Below are positions 27,124 to 35,778 of a DNA stretch of 54,122 nt, one piece after another. Origin of the DNA: Sphingobacterium sp. UBA4616 (lineage in GTDB: Bacteria > Bacteroidota > Bacteroidia > Sphingobacteriales > Sphingobacteriaceae); contig DGIS01000002.1 in the NCBI GenBank assembly GCA_002386525.1, forward strand, positions 1 through 54,122, written 5' to 3'. The notes beneath the pieces are model-generated. The model did no database searches and was not told the DNA's origin. It saw only the letters and a program-made list of their open reading frames with translations. Made by a program: the position numbers and the translations under genes. The stretch's first letter is position 1, and each line of letters opens with the position of its first letter.

Positions 27124-27699
27124 ATGAAACAAAAGACAATGAGTATAAGGTTTAATAGCAGATCTATTTTTTTTGGACTTGTCGCGTTATCGACCGGTTT
27201 ATTTTTTGGCTGTGGAAATCCAGGTACTAAAAATGAGGTCAAGACCGAAAAGGTGGAGGAACCTGCTGAAGTTAGTGCACCTACAACCCAGGAGTTATCT
27301 TTTAAGGATAAAGAGGGTAAGGTTCTTCCATTAAGTGCTTTAAAAGGTAAGGTCGTGTTTATCAATTTCTGGGCGACCTGGTGTCCTCCATGTATCCATG
27401 AACTACCTTCGATTGACCAGCTTAGGCAATCGCTTAAAGATCATAAGGATATCGTTTTTCTCATGGTAGATGTTGATGGCGACATGGAGAAGTCTTCCGC
27501 ATTTATGGCAGAAAATAAGTATGACCTACCTCTTTATATAGCAGCGGGGGATATTCCTGCAGAATTCTTAGGACAATCCATACCGACAACAGTCATCATG
27601 GATAAAGCTGGAAAGATCGTAGAACGCCTGGAGGGAAGCCGTGACTATGGAACTCCTGAGATAAAAAAAGCATTGCAGGATATCGCAAGTGGCAGCTAA
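27124..27699 (+). CDS. TlpA/ResA-like thioredoxin-fold lipoprotein
   Basis: 191 residues. N-terminal lipoprotein signal with lipobox LFFGC (Cys36 region), a ~25-residue linker, then a thioredoxin fold with active site FWATWCPPC and cis-Pro loop IPTTVIMD. Typical of membrane-anchored periplasmic thiol-disulfide oxidoreductases that reduce apocytochromes or metal-protein cysteines. Start MKQKTM is used; a second ATG (MSIRF) lies 5 codons in. Between copper genes and a CDF transporter, so a role in envelope thiol or metal homeostasis is plausible. Confidence 0.88.
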   Translation: MKQKTMSIRFNSRSIFFGLVALSTGLFFGCGNPGTKNEVKTEKVEEPAEVSAPTTQELSFKDKEGKVLPLSALKGKVVFINFWATWCPPCIHELPSIDQLRQSLKDHKDIVFLMVDVDGDMEKSSAFMAENKYDLPLYIAAGDIPAEFLGQSIPTTVIMDKAGKIVERLEGSRDYGTPEIKKALQDIASGS

Positions 27700-27792
27700 C
27701 GATCAACTGTTGCAATCGCTATTTTCTATAGATGGAGAATAGAATTTGAAAAGAAAAACAGTATTTTCGCGTTGTCAAGTTAATTTATAGCG

Positions 27793-28686
27793 ATGTCCGA
27801 ACTTCAAGAGCAGACTGCAGTCAGAACGACTTATTTTAGTATTGTGGGTAATGCATTACTGGCCTTGTTAAAATGGCTAGCAGGTTTCTTCGGAAACTCC
27901 TATGCGTTGATTGCGGATGCCATTGAGTCAACAGCGGACATTTTCTCTTCATTTTTAGTGCTTCTTGGTTTAAAATATGCGCAGCGACCTGCCGATGACA
28001 ATCACCCTTATGGTCATGGTCGGGTAGAACCCCTTATTACATTTATTGTCGTTGGCTTTCTCATTGTTTCCGCAACCATAATCGCTTATGAAAGTATTGA
28101 GAATATAGGAACGCCACATGATCTACCCAAACCCTGGACGCTACTTGTGCTGGGGGGAATTATTGTTTGGAAGGAAGTTTCCTATAGAATCGTTATGAAG
28201 AAAAGTAAAGAAACGAATAGCTCTTCACTTCGTGCGGACGCTTGGCACCATCGAAGCGATGCGATAACATCAGTTGCAGCTTTCATTGGGATATCTATTG
28301 CATTGTTGCTCGGAAAAGGATACGAAAATGCGGATGACTATGCGGCATTATTTGCTGCTGGATTTATACTCTATAACTGTTATCATATTTTCAGACCAGC
28401 GCTTGGCGAGATCATGGATGAAAATGTCTACGATGAAGTCATTGATGATATCCGAAAAGAGGCATTAAAAGTTGAGGGGATAAAAGCGACAGAAAAATGT
28501 TTTGTTCGTAAATCCGGAGCGAAATATCATGTCGATCTCCATGCTATTGTCGATAGTGAAATTACAGTACGAGCAGGGCATGAGCTGGCGCATCAACTTA
28601 AGGACCATCTGAAAGCACATATTCCTGACCTTGGTCATGTGATGATCCATATCGAACCGAACGAATGCCGCTGGGAAGGAAATTAA
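27793..28686 (+). CDS. Cation diffusion facilitator (CDF) family transporter
   Basis: 297 residues with six membrane helices then a cytoplasmic metal-binding domain. Metal site residues: the helix-2 motif DAIESTADIF and helix-5 motif ADAWHHRSDAITS, plus the HPYGHGRVEP signature after TM2-3. The C-terminal domain has HVDLHAIVD and GHVMIHIEP, typical of Zn/Fe/Mn CDF proteins. It exports divalent cations in exchange for protons. Which metal is not readable, though DxxxD/HxxxD arrangement suits Mn/Fe or Zn. Confidence 0.9.
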   Translation: MSELQEQTAVRTTYFSIVGNALLALLKWLAGFFGNSYALIADAIESTADIFSSFLVLLGLKYAQRPADDNHPYGHGRVEPLITFIVVGFLIVSATIIAYESIENIGTPHDLPKPWTLLVLGGIIVWKEVSYRIVMKKSKETNSSSLRADAWHHRSDAITSVAAFIGISIALLLGKGYENADDYAALFAAGFILYNCYHIFRPALGEIMDENVYDEVIDDIRKEALKVEGIKATEKCFVRKSGAKYHVDLHAIVDSEITVRAGHELAHQLKDHLKAHIPDLGHVMIHIEPNECRWEGN

Positions 28687-28735
28687 AAATGGCAGCACAT
28701 ATCTCTTTTCTCGAACGGTGCCGCCATTTGATTTT
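28687..28735. terminator. Bidirectional terminator between convergent genes
   Basis: Arms AAATGGCAGCAC (28687-28698) and GTGCCGCCATTT (28718-28729) with one mismatch, A-run on the left and T-run on the right, lying between two convergent stops. Confidence 0.7.
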
Positions 28736-28743
28736 TTATAAAC

Positions 28744-29772
28744 TTAGGTGTTTTCTGCTTCAAGCAACTCGATCTGCCATTTAATCTGATCAGCTTGAAT
28801 AGGGTAATTGACATGATTTCTTAAGCTTTCATAAATAGCTTCAAATAGCTGATTATAATCTCCTTTATGTGGGGTTACGAAAGATTCATGTTTTTGATTA
28901 GCGGCATCTATGGTCACGAGTTTCCCTTCGAGTCCTGCTGGCTCAAGGCCATAAGATGGATCGTCAGGTAGCATACCATCCAGCAATTGCTGTTCTTGCA
29001 CATCCGTCATGTTTTTGACAAAACTTCCTTTTGTACCATGTAGGACAAAGGCTGGTTGTGGAGAAGCGACCAGCAGACTGCCCGTTAAGTAGACGTTCAG
29101 TTCAGCTGGATAGTAGAGATGATAGTGAAAGTAGTCTGCAACTTTTGAATCTGGTCTGTTAATAGACGTCGTCTTGCTGAATTTAATCGGCTTTCCAAAA
29201 AGGGAGATTGCCTGATCGAGAAGGTGAGGACCGAGGTCATAGGTAATACCATTGGAAATATACTGCGTATCTTCCTTGAAGTATTTTTGTCCCAATTCCA
29301 TTTTATAGCGATCAAATCTGAAATGCACTTCAATCAGCTTTCCTAATTCTCCACTTTCTATTACTTTCTTAAGATCTAAAAAATGACTATCATAGCGTCT
29401 ATTTTGATAGAAAAATAATTGTTTTCCTTGTTGTTTACTAATGGCAAGCAGCGCATCGAATTGTGCTGAGTCATCGACAGCGGGCTTTTCTATCAAAACA
29501 TGTTTACCTGCTTCTAGGGCTTCTTTGGCATATTGAAAATGTGTATAGTTTGGTGTATTCACAATAACCAGTTCTATAGTATCGTCAGCTAGTAAGTCAG
29601 CCATAGTATCGTAACTTATTATTCCGGGATAGAATTCATGCGCGGCCTTTTTCGAGCGTTCCACAACGGCACTGAGATTGAAATGTGGATTGGTAGATAT
29701 AAATGGTGCGTGAAAGACACGCCCAGACATGCCGAAACTAAGTATTCCTGTGTTAATTTGAGTATATTTCAT
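28744..29772 (-). CDS. Gfo/Idh/MocA-family oxidoreductase
   Basis: 342 residues. N-terminal Rossmann fold (GILSFGMSGRVFHAPFI) and the family's E-K-P motif (HVLIEKPAVDDS) with the catalytic-region Lys; the C-terminal alpha/beta domain contains YDLGPHLLDQAISLFG, where the His of D-x-G-P-H is conserved. NAD(P)-dependent dehydrogenase on a sugar or cyclitol; the substrate is unknown. Convergent with the CDF gene across a terminator. Close to YdgJ/YhhX-like members by the GMSGRVFHAPF start. Confidence 0.88.
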   Translation of the reverse strand: MKYTQINTGILSFGMSGRVFHAPFISTNPHFNLSAVVERSKKAAHEFYPGIISYDTMADLLADDTIELVIVNTPNYTHFQYAKEALEAGKHVLIEKPAVDDSAQFDALLAISKQQGKQLFFYQNRRYDSHFLDLKKVIESGELGKLIEVHFRFDRYKMELGQKYFKEDTQYISNGITYDLGPHLLDQAISLFGKPIKFSKTTSINRPDSKVADYFHYHLYYPAELNVYLTGSLLVASPQPAFVLHGTKGSFVKNMTDVQEQQLLDGMLPDDPSYGLEPAGLEGKLVTIDAANQKHESFVTPHKGDYNQLFEAIYESLRNHVNYPIQADQIKWQIELLEAENT

Positions 29773-30247
29773 TGTGTTTAAAATACGGCAGATTTCGCCA
29801 GTTATTATTTTATTTATGGACAGCTCAAGTGCTTTTTTTATTATTTCGCCCGTATCGATTTTCTATTTCTAACGTATTTTAGATAGCCAATTACGCAATT
29901 CTTTTGTCGTCAGTAGATAAACCGGAGAGCGCCGAGGAAAAGCGGATGTTCTACTATACTTGTAATGAATAGTAATGTTCCTGTTTTGAGATCATGCTAT
30001 AAATATATAATTTTATACTGTGTATTGCAATATTCGGTTTTCTATTTATTTGAAGGTTAACAGCCTATTGCAAATGGAATGAGTTATTTGCCCTGAAATT
30101 GGCTTATTTTTTTAGCGTATAATGGATGGGCGTATTGAACGTTGATCAGCAATAATTTCGCTCATCTTCTATTGTAACCAATTATAATGTCCGCTTTTAC
30201 AGGCTATTGTTAAAAGCAATATTAAAGTAATTAAAGTCAATGAAAAT
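29773..30247. other. Intergenic region, divergent
   Basis: 475-bp AT-rich spacer between the divergent oxidoreductase and GH130-like genes. No RNA gene, clear hairpin or repeat recognised; it should contain two promoters. Confidence 0.5.
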
Positions 30248-31405
30248 ATGAATAATATCGTAAAAATTGCAGGCGCTATTCTGTTCGTCGTTTTAAGCGG
30301 CTGTAACGTACAGCGTAATGCACAGTTTAAAAAAGGAAATTGGGTATTTGGGGGCTTTGAGCGGCCCGAAGGCGTCAATCCAATTATTGAGCCAGATACG
30401 GGTTCGGTATTTTATGATCCAATTCTGAAAAAGGAAATTCGATGGGAGAATAACGATACCTTTAATCCTGCAGCGGTTGTTAAGGGAGATAGTGTGTATG
30501 TCATTTATCGTGCAGAGGACCGGACAGGAAAAGCGATTGGCCACCGTACCTCCAGGCTGGGACTAGCAGCCAGTGCAGATGGTATTCATTTCGAACGACT
30601 CAAAACACCGGTATTCTATCCTGCTCCCGACGACCAACAGGATAATGAATGGCCTGGTGGGACTGAGGATCCTCGGATAGCGCAAACAGAGGATGGGCGC
30701 TTTGTCATGTTTTACACCCAATGGAACCGAAAGGTGCCGCGCTTAGGTTTAGCCATCTCTTCTGATCTGAAACACTGGGTTAAATATGGACCTATTTTTA
30801 AAAAATCGAAAAATAAGCCCAATTTAATCAATGAGCCGCATAAATCAGCCTCAATTGTGACCGTATTGAAAGGCAATAAGCAGGTCGTTGCTAAAATCAA
30901 CGGAAAATATTGGTTGTACTGGGGTGAGTACGGTGTTTATGGTGCCACATCCGATAATTTGATTGACTGGGAACCCGTACTAGACAATAGAGGAGCAATG
31001 AAACCCTTCATCTCTCCAAGGCATGGTTATTTCGATAGCGCATTGACTGAGTGCGGTCCTCCGGCAGTGCTTACGGATAAAGGAATTTTGTTGTTATACA
31101 ATGGTAAGAATCATGCTGCGAAAGGAGATATGCGTTTTGCTAAAAACACCTATTCTGCGGGGCAGGTTCTATTTGATCCGCGAGATCCTACGCGCGTATT
31201 GGCGCGAATGGATGTTCCTTTTTTGCGCCCCATGGAATCTTTCGAGAAAAGCGGGCAATATATAGACGGAACGGTTTTTATCGAAGGATTGGTCTTTTTT
31301 AAACAAAAATGGTTTTTATATTATGGCTGTGCAGACTCTAGAGTTGCTGTAGCTATTTATAATCCGCGCTATCCACCGCTAATGGATCCTGTACCTGGAT
31401 TGTAA
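30248..31405 (+). CDS. GH130-like glycosidase/phosphorylase lipoprotein
   Basis: 385 residues. Lipoprotein signal ending VVLSGC (Cys19), then a five-bladed beta-propeller of the GH43/GH130 type. The motif WPGGTEDPRI places D141 at the position of the GH130 catalytic acid; FNPAAVV, YRAEDRTG and blade repeats (GLAASADGIHF, GLAISSDLKHW) fit. Most GH130 phosphorylases are cytosolic, while lipidated Bacteroidota members are mainly beta-1,2-mannosidases, so hydrolysis outside the inner membrane is the likelier reaction (inference). No SusC/D genes nearby. Confidence 0.82.
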   Translation: MNNIVKIAGAILFVVLSGCNVQRNAQFKKGNWVFGGFERPEGVNPIIEPDTGSVFYDPILKKEIRWENNDTFNPAAVVKGDSVYVIYRAEDRTGKAIGHRTSRLGLAASADGIHFERLKTPVFYPAPDDQQDNEWPGGTEDPRIAQTEDGRFVMFYTQWNRKVPRLGLAISSDLKHWVKYGPIFKKSKNKPNLINEPHKSASIVTVLKGNKQVVAKINGKYWLYWGEYGVYGATSDNLIDWEPVLDNRGAMKPFISPRHGYFDSALTECGPPAVLTDKGILLLYNGKNHAAKGDMRFAKNTYSAGQVLFDPRDPTRVLARMDVPFLRPMESFEKSGQYIDGTVFIEGLVFFKQKWFLYYGCADSRVAVAIYNPRYPPLMDPVPGL

Positions 31406-31492
31406 AAGGGAAGAAGTTTTATTTGAAATTTGTTTAGATTATGGGTAGCTGGTCAAAGAGAATTTATTTAGTTGGCTGGGAACCTACCAAAT

Positions 31493-31525
31493 AAAAAAAG
31501 GCAGATCATTTGATCTGCCTTTTTG
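31493..31525. terminator. Bidirectional terminator (tRNA-His / GH130 gene)
   Basis: Stem GGCAGATC / GATCTGCC (31500-31519) with A7 on the left and T5 on the right. It works for the rightward GH130-like gene and for the leftward tRNA. Confidence 0.8.
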
Positions 31526-31600
31526 GGTAAGTAATCGGGCTCGAACCGACGACCCCTAGAACCACAATCTAGTGCTCTAACCAACTGAGCTATACCTACC
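31526..31600 (-). tRNA. tRNA-His (GTG)
   Basis: 75-nt cloverleaf. Acceptor begins with an extra G-1 paired to C73, the hallmark of tRNA-His. D-loop TAGCTCAGTTGG, anticodon loop TTGTGGT with anticodon GTG, and T-loop GGTTCGAGCC are all canonical. CCA is not encoded. A terminator follows directly. Confidence 0.96.
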
Positions 31601-31794
31601 GTGATTTTGATGATACAAAAGTACGATTAAACCCTATTCCCTCCAAATATTTGACTGAAAAAAAACAGCGTTTAAAGTCAACTAGGTGAAGATTAGTTTA
31701 TTAAATTTTAATAAAAAACATCGAAGCGCGTCCATATTGGCAGGAATGTTTACTTTAATAATCCAGAAGTTCCCGTTTGCTTTTCGTTTTTTAC

Positions 31795-31831
31795 AAAAAA
31801 GGCGGTTTCTATTATAGAAACCGCCTTTTTT
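31795..31831 (-). terminator. Intrinsic terminator of htpG
   Basis: Perfect 11-bp stem GGCGGTTTCTA / TAGAAACCGCC (31801-31825), 3-nt loop, flanked by A6 and T7; 17 bp after the htpG stop on the minus strand. Symmetric, so it can also act rightwards. Confidence 0.88.
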
Positions 31832-31847
31832 GTAAGGGGAACTTATA

Positions 31848-33740
31848 TTAAATCATTTCTACACTTCTCTTCACAAATGATGTTAGATCGGCTCCGGACA
31901 ATAAACCTCTGGATAAGAGTGCTAAATCAAAAGCTTGTTTTGCCAGTTTTGAACCCTCTTCGTCGGATGCTGATAAAATTCTTTTGATCAGTGGGTGGTT
32001 ACCGTTGACAGTTACCTTATAATTGTCGGGCAATGAACCATAGAAATTCATACCACCACCACCTGTCTTGGCCATATCTTTCATTCGGCGCATAAATTCA
32101 TCAAGCGTTACAGATACGGGCAGATCACCTTCATTTAACGCGTCAACTTCAACTTTCATATCTTGGCGTGAAATTGCTTTTTCGAAAACCTCCAGCGCTT
32201 TTTTGGATTCTTCTTCCGAAAGAGCCAGCTCGACTTTTTCGTCTTTCTGAATCAATTTATCGATAACGTCAGCATCCACACGTTTCAATTGAACCTTTTC
32301 ACCGCCCTTTTGCTCCAAATAAGCTGCGAAGTGCGTATCCAGTGGGCCATCAAGCGTCAAGACATCATAGCCTTTATTTAAAGCAGTTTGGATAAAGCCA
32401 TCTTGTTGGGCAGCATCATGTGTATATAAGTAGACAATGTTTCCATCTTTATCTACTTGAATGTCTTTGACTTTTTCGTAATATTCTTTGATGGTAAAAC
32501 TTTCGTTGTTCGTGTTTTTTACTAAACAGAAGTCATTTGCTTTTTCCGCAAATTTCTCATCGCTTAGCATACCATATTTGATAAATAAGCCGATATCCGT
32601 CCATTTCTCTTCAAAGCCCTTGCGGTCAGTCTTAAATATTTCGTTCAATTTGTCAGCCACCTTTTTGGTGATATAACTATTGATTTTCTTGACGTTGCTA
32701 TCAGCCTGCAAAAATGAACGCGATACGTTCAATGGGATGTCTGGAGAATCGATCACCCCGTGAAGTAACATCAAGAATTCTGGAACAATATCTTTCACTT
32801 CGTCGGTAATGAACACCTGTCTAGAGTAAAGCTTAATTTTATTGCGCTGGATCTCCAGTTCATTTTTAACTTTAGGAAAGTAAAGGATACCGGTCAGGTT
32901 GAATGGGTAATCGACGTTGAGGTGGATCCAAAACAATGGTTCATCCATTGAATACGGATACAGCTCGCGGTAGAATGCCAGATAATCTTCATCTTTTAAC
33001 TCAGACGGTGACTTTGTCCAGGCAGGGTTAGTATTATTGATGATGTTGTCTACCTCTACAGATTTGTATTTTGGTTTTCCTTCTTCGTCTTCACCATCCG
33101 GTTCAGAATTGGTCTTGGTCCCAAAACGAATGGGTACAGGAAGGAATTTAGCATACTTATCTAGAATATCCTGTAAACGTGCCTGGCTTAAAAATTCAGT
33201 TGATTCTTCGTTAATATGTAAAATGACATCAGTACCACGTGTGGTTCTTGTTCCTGTAGAAATTTCGTAAGATGTACTACCGTCGCAAGTCCAGTGAGCC
33301 GGTTCTGCGCCATCCTGATAAGATAAGGATTGGATTTCCACCGTATCGGCGACCATAAATGCGGAATAGAAGCCTAAACCAAAACGGCCAATGATTTCAT
33401 TTGCATCATTTGCTTCTTTGAATTTTTCCATGAACTCTGTGGCCCCTGAGAAAGCGATCTGGTTGATGTATTTTTTTATCTCCTCTGCTGTCATACCAAT
33501 ACCATTGTCGGAAATAGTGATGGTTTTGGCAGCTTCATCAAATTTTACATCTACAATCAATTCGCCTGTTTCACCTTGATATTGACCTAAAGAAGCCAGG
33601 CGTTTGATTTTTTGAGAAGCATCAACGGCATTAGATACCAGTTCACGCAAGAAAATTTCATTATCGGAATATAAGAACTTTTTGATTACGGGAAATATGT
33701 TCTCCGTGTGAATTGAAATACTACCTTTTTCTGGATTCAT
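31848..33740 (-). CDS. htpG: Molecular chaperone HtpG (Hsp90)
   Basis: 630 residues, close to E. coli HtpG (624). GHKL ATPase motifs are intact: ELVSNAVDASQKI (Mg/ATP Asn), ISDNGIGM, and IIGRFGLGFYSAFMV. The middle domain has the catalytic Arg-bearing segment IPLNVSRSFLQ, and a C-terminal dimerisation domain follows; no eukaryotic MEEVD tail. Cytosolic ATP-dependent chaperone for stress-damaged clients. Monocistronic, with its own terminator. Confidence 0.97.
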   Translation of the reverse strand: MNPEKGSISIHTENIFPVIKKFLYSDNEIFLRELVSNAVDASQKIKRLASLGQYQGETGELIVDVKFDEAAKTITISDNGIGMTAEEIKKYINQIAFSGATEFMEKFKEANDANEIIGRFGLGFYSAFMVADTVEIQSLSYQDGAEPAHWTCDGSTSYEISTGTRTTRGTDVILHINEESTEFLSQARLQDILDKYAKFLPVPIRFGTKTNSEPDGEDEEGKPKYKSVEVDNIINNTNPAWTKSPSELKDEDYLAFYRELYPYSMDEPLFWIHLNVDYPFNLTGILYFPKVKNELEIQRNKIKLYSRQVFITDEVKDIVPEFLMLLHGVIDSPDIPLNVSRSFLQADSNVKKINSYITKKVADKLNEIFKTDRKGFEEKWTDIGLFIKYGMLSDEKFAEKANDFCLVKNTNNESFTIKEYYEKVKDIQVDKDGNIVYLYTHDAAQQDGFIQTALNKGYDVLTLDGPLDTHFAAYLEQKGGEKVQLKRVDADVIDKLIQKDEKVELALSEEESKKALEVFEKAISRQDMKVEVDALNEGDLPVSVTLDEFMRRMKDMAKTGGGGMNFYGSLPDNYKVTVNGNHPLIKRILSASDEEGSKLAKQAFDLALLSRGLLSGADLTSFVKRSVEMI

Positions 33741-33900
33741 AATTTATATGTCGCTATTTTTAATTTTATGATTTGTTAAAAACGTACAATCTGTGTTCCA
33801 AATCGGTTTTAATAGGACATGATGGCAGGAAACTTCCCATTTTGTCATACATCTATGGGTCGCTTCTATCGGATCTTAAAGGGAACTGTCAGCAAGCGAA

Positions 33901-33928
33901 AGCCCCTTAGCCTAATTCAGGCTAGGGC
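33901..33928 (-). terminator. Hairpin over the yqgE stop
   Basis: AGCCC...TAGCCT / AGGCTA...GGGCT stem with a 2-nt bulge and 5-nt loop overlaps the last codons of the minus-strand gene; the T-tract is short (TTTCGC). Likely a weak terminator. Confidence 0.4.
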
Positions 33929-34475
33929 TCTGTGGAAAGTTGGCAACATGTGCATATTTAGGGCCAAGTCCAATAATGGCATCCTTCCATAGCAATTCAC
34001 CATTCCCTTCAAAAATGAGCTGATGGTGGTATTTATTCTGTACAGCCCAGCTATTCTCTTTGATTTCCCCGTCCAGTTGACCTGCAGACCATCCGGAATA
34101 GCCGATAAAGAATTTTAATTCGTCAGCTTTTATGCTATCCGTTTGGATGGCTTCGATAAGCTTCTCTTCATCGCCTCCGAAATAGATTCCAGGAGCAACT
34201 TCTTCGCCACTCAGCAATAAATCAAACCGGTTATGTACAAAAAAGAGGCTTTCCTGAGCCACGGGGCCACCCACGTAGATGGGAAAATTGCAATCCGGTA
34301 TAGATTCCAATAATTGGCCTATGCGGACATTGGTTTGATTATTTAAAACAAAGCCGAGAGATCCCTCCGTATTGTATTCACATAGCAATATCACGGATCT
34401 GAGGAATCTAGGGTCTAACATAAACGGTTCGGAAATTAACAGACTTCCTTTTTGTGGGTCAAGTTCGGTAAACAT
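33912..34475 (-). CDS. YqgE/AlgH family protein (UPF0301)
   Basis: 187 residues, the usual family length. Conserved elements: KGSLLISEPFMLDPRFLRSVI at the start (split here by family numbering), EGSLGFVLN, a G-G-P-V block (YVGGPVAQES) and FIGYSGWSAGQLDGE, plus a C-terminal W. Function in other bacteria is unsettled (AlgH was linked to transcription in Pseudomonas). Cytosolic, no cofactor motif seen. Divergent from pdxH. Confidence 0.92.
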   Translation of the reverse strand: MFTELDPQKGSLLISEPFMLDPRFLRSVILLCEYNTEGSLGFVLNNQTNVRIGQLLESIPDCNFPIYVGGPVAQESLFFVHNRFDLLLSGEEVAPGIYFGGDEEKLIEAIQTDSIKADELKFFIGYSGWSAGQLDGEIKENSWAVQNKYHHQLIFEGNGELLWKDAIIGLGPKYAHVANFPQSPSLN

Positions 34476-34571
34476 ATAGCGCGTATTTTAATGAGTTGTT
34501 GATCTAATCTTTTTTAATTAGAACTATGCGAGATTTGTGCCAAAATTGGGATTTTGTCAATTTCTACTAAC

Positions 34572-34606
34572 TTTATAGAGAAAAAGCAATGATTTTAGTA
34601 AGTTTG
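34572..34606 (+). promoter_or_regulatory. Possible promoter of pdxH-nuoCD
   Basis: TAAGTTTG at 34599-34606 is an exact TAnnTTTG match, 22 bp before the pdxH start; the -33 region has only TTT (34572-34574), so the assignment is moderate. Confidence 0.4.
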
Positions 34607-34628
34607 TAGGACATAAATATAGGTTTCT

Positions 34629-35282
34629 ATGTCCATTCAACATAAAGATATTGCAGCAATCAGACAGGATTACGTATTAGGTAGCCTATCTGAATCGGAT
34701 GTGGATCGTGATCCAGTCCACCAGTTTAAAAAATGGTTTGATGCGGCTATTCACAGCGAGGTGACCGAACCCAATGCTATGGTGCTTTCAACCGTCTCTT
34801 CCCATCATTTGCCGTCCTCTCGAGTTGTTCTATTGAAGGATATTGTAGCAGAAGGTTTAGTCTTTTTTACAAATTATGAGAGTCGTAAAGGGGAAGACAT
34901 GAAAGCTAATCCGCATGCTGCATTATTGTTTTTCTGGCCTGAATTACAGCGGCAGGTCCGGATCGAAGGTGTTATTGATTTTGTAAGTGAGGCCGATTCG
35001 GATGAATATTTTCAATCACGACCCAAAGCGAGCCGTATCGGTGCACTGGCTTCCCCGCAGAGCCACGAGATTCCAAACCGCAGTTTTTTGGAAAACAGGG
35101 TGGAAGAATTCGAGCACCAATATAATGGAAGCGAAGCTGTACCTAGACCATCACATTGGGGCGGCTATCTGCTGAAACCGATTTATTTCGAGTTTTGGCA
35201 GGGACGTGCAAGCCGGCTGCATGATCGTATCGTTTATAAAAAAGTGTCTGATTCCTGGAAGATTACACGTATAGCTCCATAA
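34629..35282 (+). CDS. pdxH: Pyridoxamine 5'-phosphate oxidase
   Basis: 217 residues, like E. coli PdxH (218). FMN and PLP motifs are present: RVVLLKDIVAEGLVFFTNYESRKG (written here in part: RVVLLKD, FFTNYESRKG), ALLFFWPELQRQVRIEG, ASPQS, and the C-terminal WQGRASRLHDRI with the active-site Arg-His. Oxidises pyridoxine/pyridoxamine phosphate to PLP in the cytosol. Its stop is 2 bp before nuoC, so the three genes form one unit, an uncommon arrangement. Confidence 0.95.
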   Translation: MSIQHKDIAAIRQDYVLGSLSESDVDRDPVHQFKKWFDAAIHSEVTEPNAMVLSTVSSHHLPSSRVVLLKDIVAEGLVFFTNYESRKGEDMKANPHAALLFFWPELQRQVRIEGVIDFVSEADSDEYFQSRPKASRIGALASPQSHEIPNRSFLENRVEEFEHQYNGSEAVPRPSHWGGYLLKPIYFEFWQGRASRLHDRIVYKKVSDSWKITRIAP

Positions 35283-35284
35283 AT

Positions 35285-35773
35285 ATGACATTTGACGAAA
35301 TTAAATCGATGTTGGTTTCCAGATTTGGAACTCAAATTATTCTTAAGGAAGATCGCAATGGGCTGCAGCCTGCATTATTTATTGATAAGGCCGATATAAT
35401 AGCCGTCTGTTTGTTCCTGAGGGATACAGAGGGGCTGTACTTTGATTTTTTAAGCAATCTTACTGCGGTGGACTATCAAACGCATTTTACCGTTGTCTAT
35501 CATCTCAATTCATTGCCTTATCAACACGGTTTGGTCTTAAAAGTTGAGCTGTCTGGTCATCGTTCGCTGGACGAATTACCTGAGATTCCTTCGCTTACTT
35601 CGGTATGGCGTACGGCAGATTGGCATGAACGGGAAGCGTTTGACCTGATGGGAATTTATTTTGAGGGACACCCGGATCTTAGAAGGATTCTGCTTCCCGA
35701 CGATTGGGAAGGGTATCCTCTGCGCAAGGATTATCAAGAGGCAGAAACATATCATGGCATTCATATTAATTGA
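35285..35773 (+). CDS. nuoC: NADH-quinone oxidoreductase subunit C-like (30 kDa)
   Basis: 162 residues with the complex I 30-kDa signature: [20 protein letters not shown] (catalytic-arm surface), [18 protein letters not shown]. Peripheral-arm subunit contacting NuoD. Its neighbours are pdxH and nuoD only; genes A, B and E-N of complex I are absent from the window. The stop is 6 bp before the nuoD ATG. It could belong to a split nuo locus or to another NuoCD-using complex. Confidence 0.9.
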   Translation: MTFDEIKSMLVSRFGTQIILKEDRNGLQPALFIDKADIIAVCLFLRDTEGLYFDFLSNLTAVDYQTHFTVVYHLNSLPYQHGLVLKVELSGHRSLDELPEIPSLTSVWRTADWHEREAFDLMGIYFEGHPDLRRILLPDDWEGYPLRKDYQEAETYHGIHIN

Positions 35774-35778
35774 TCGAA

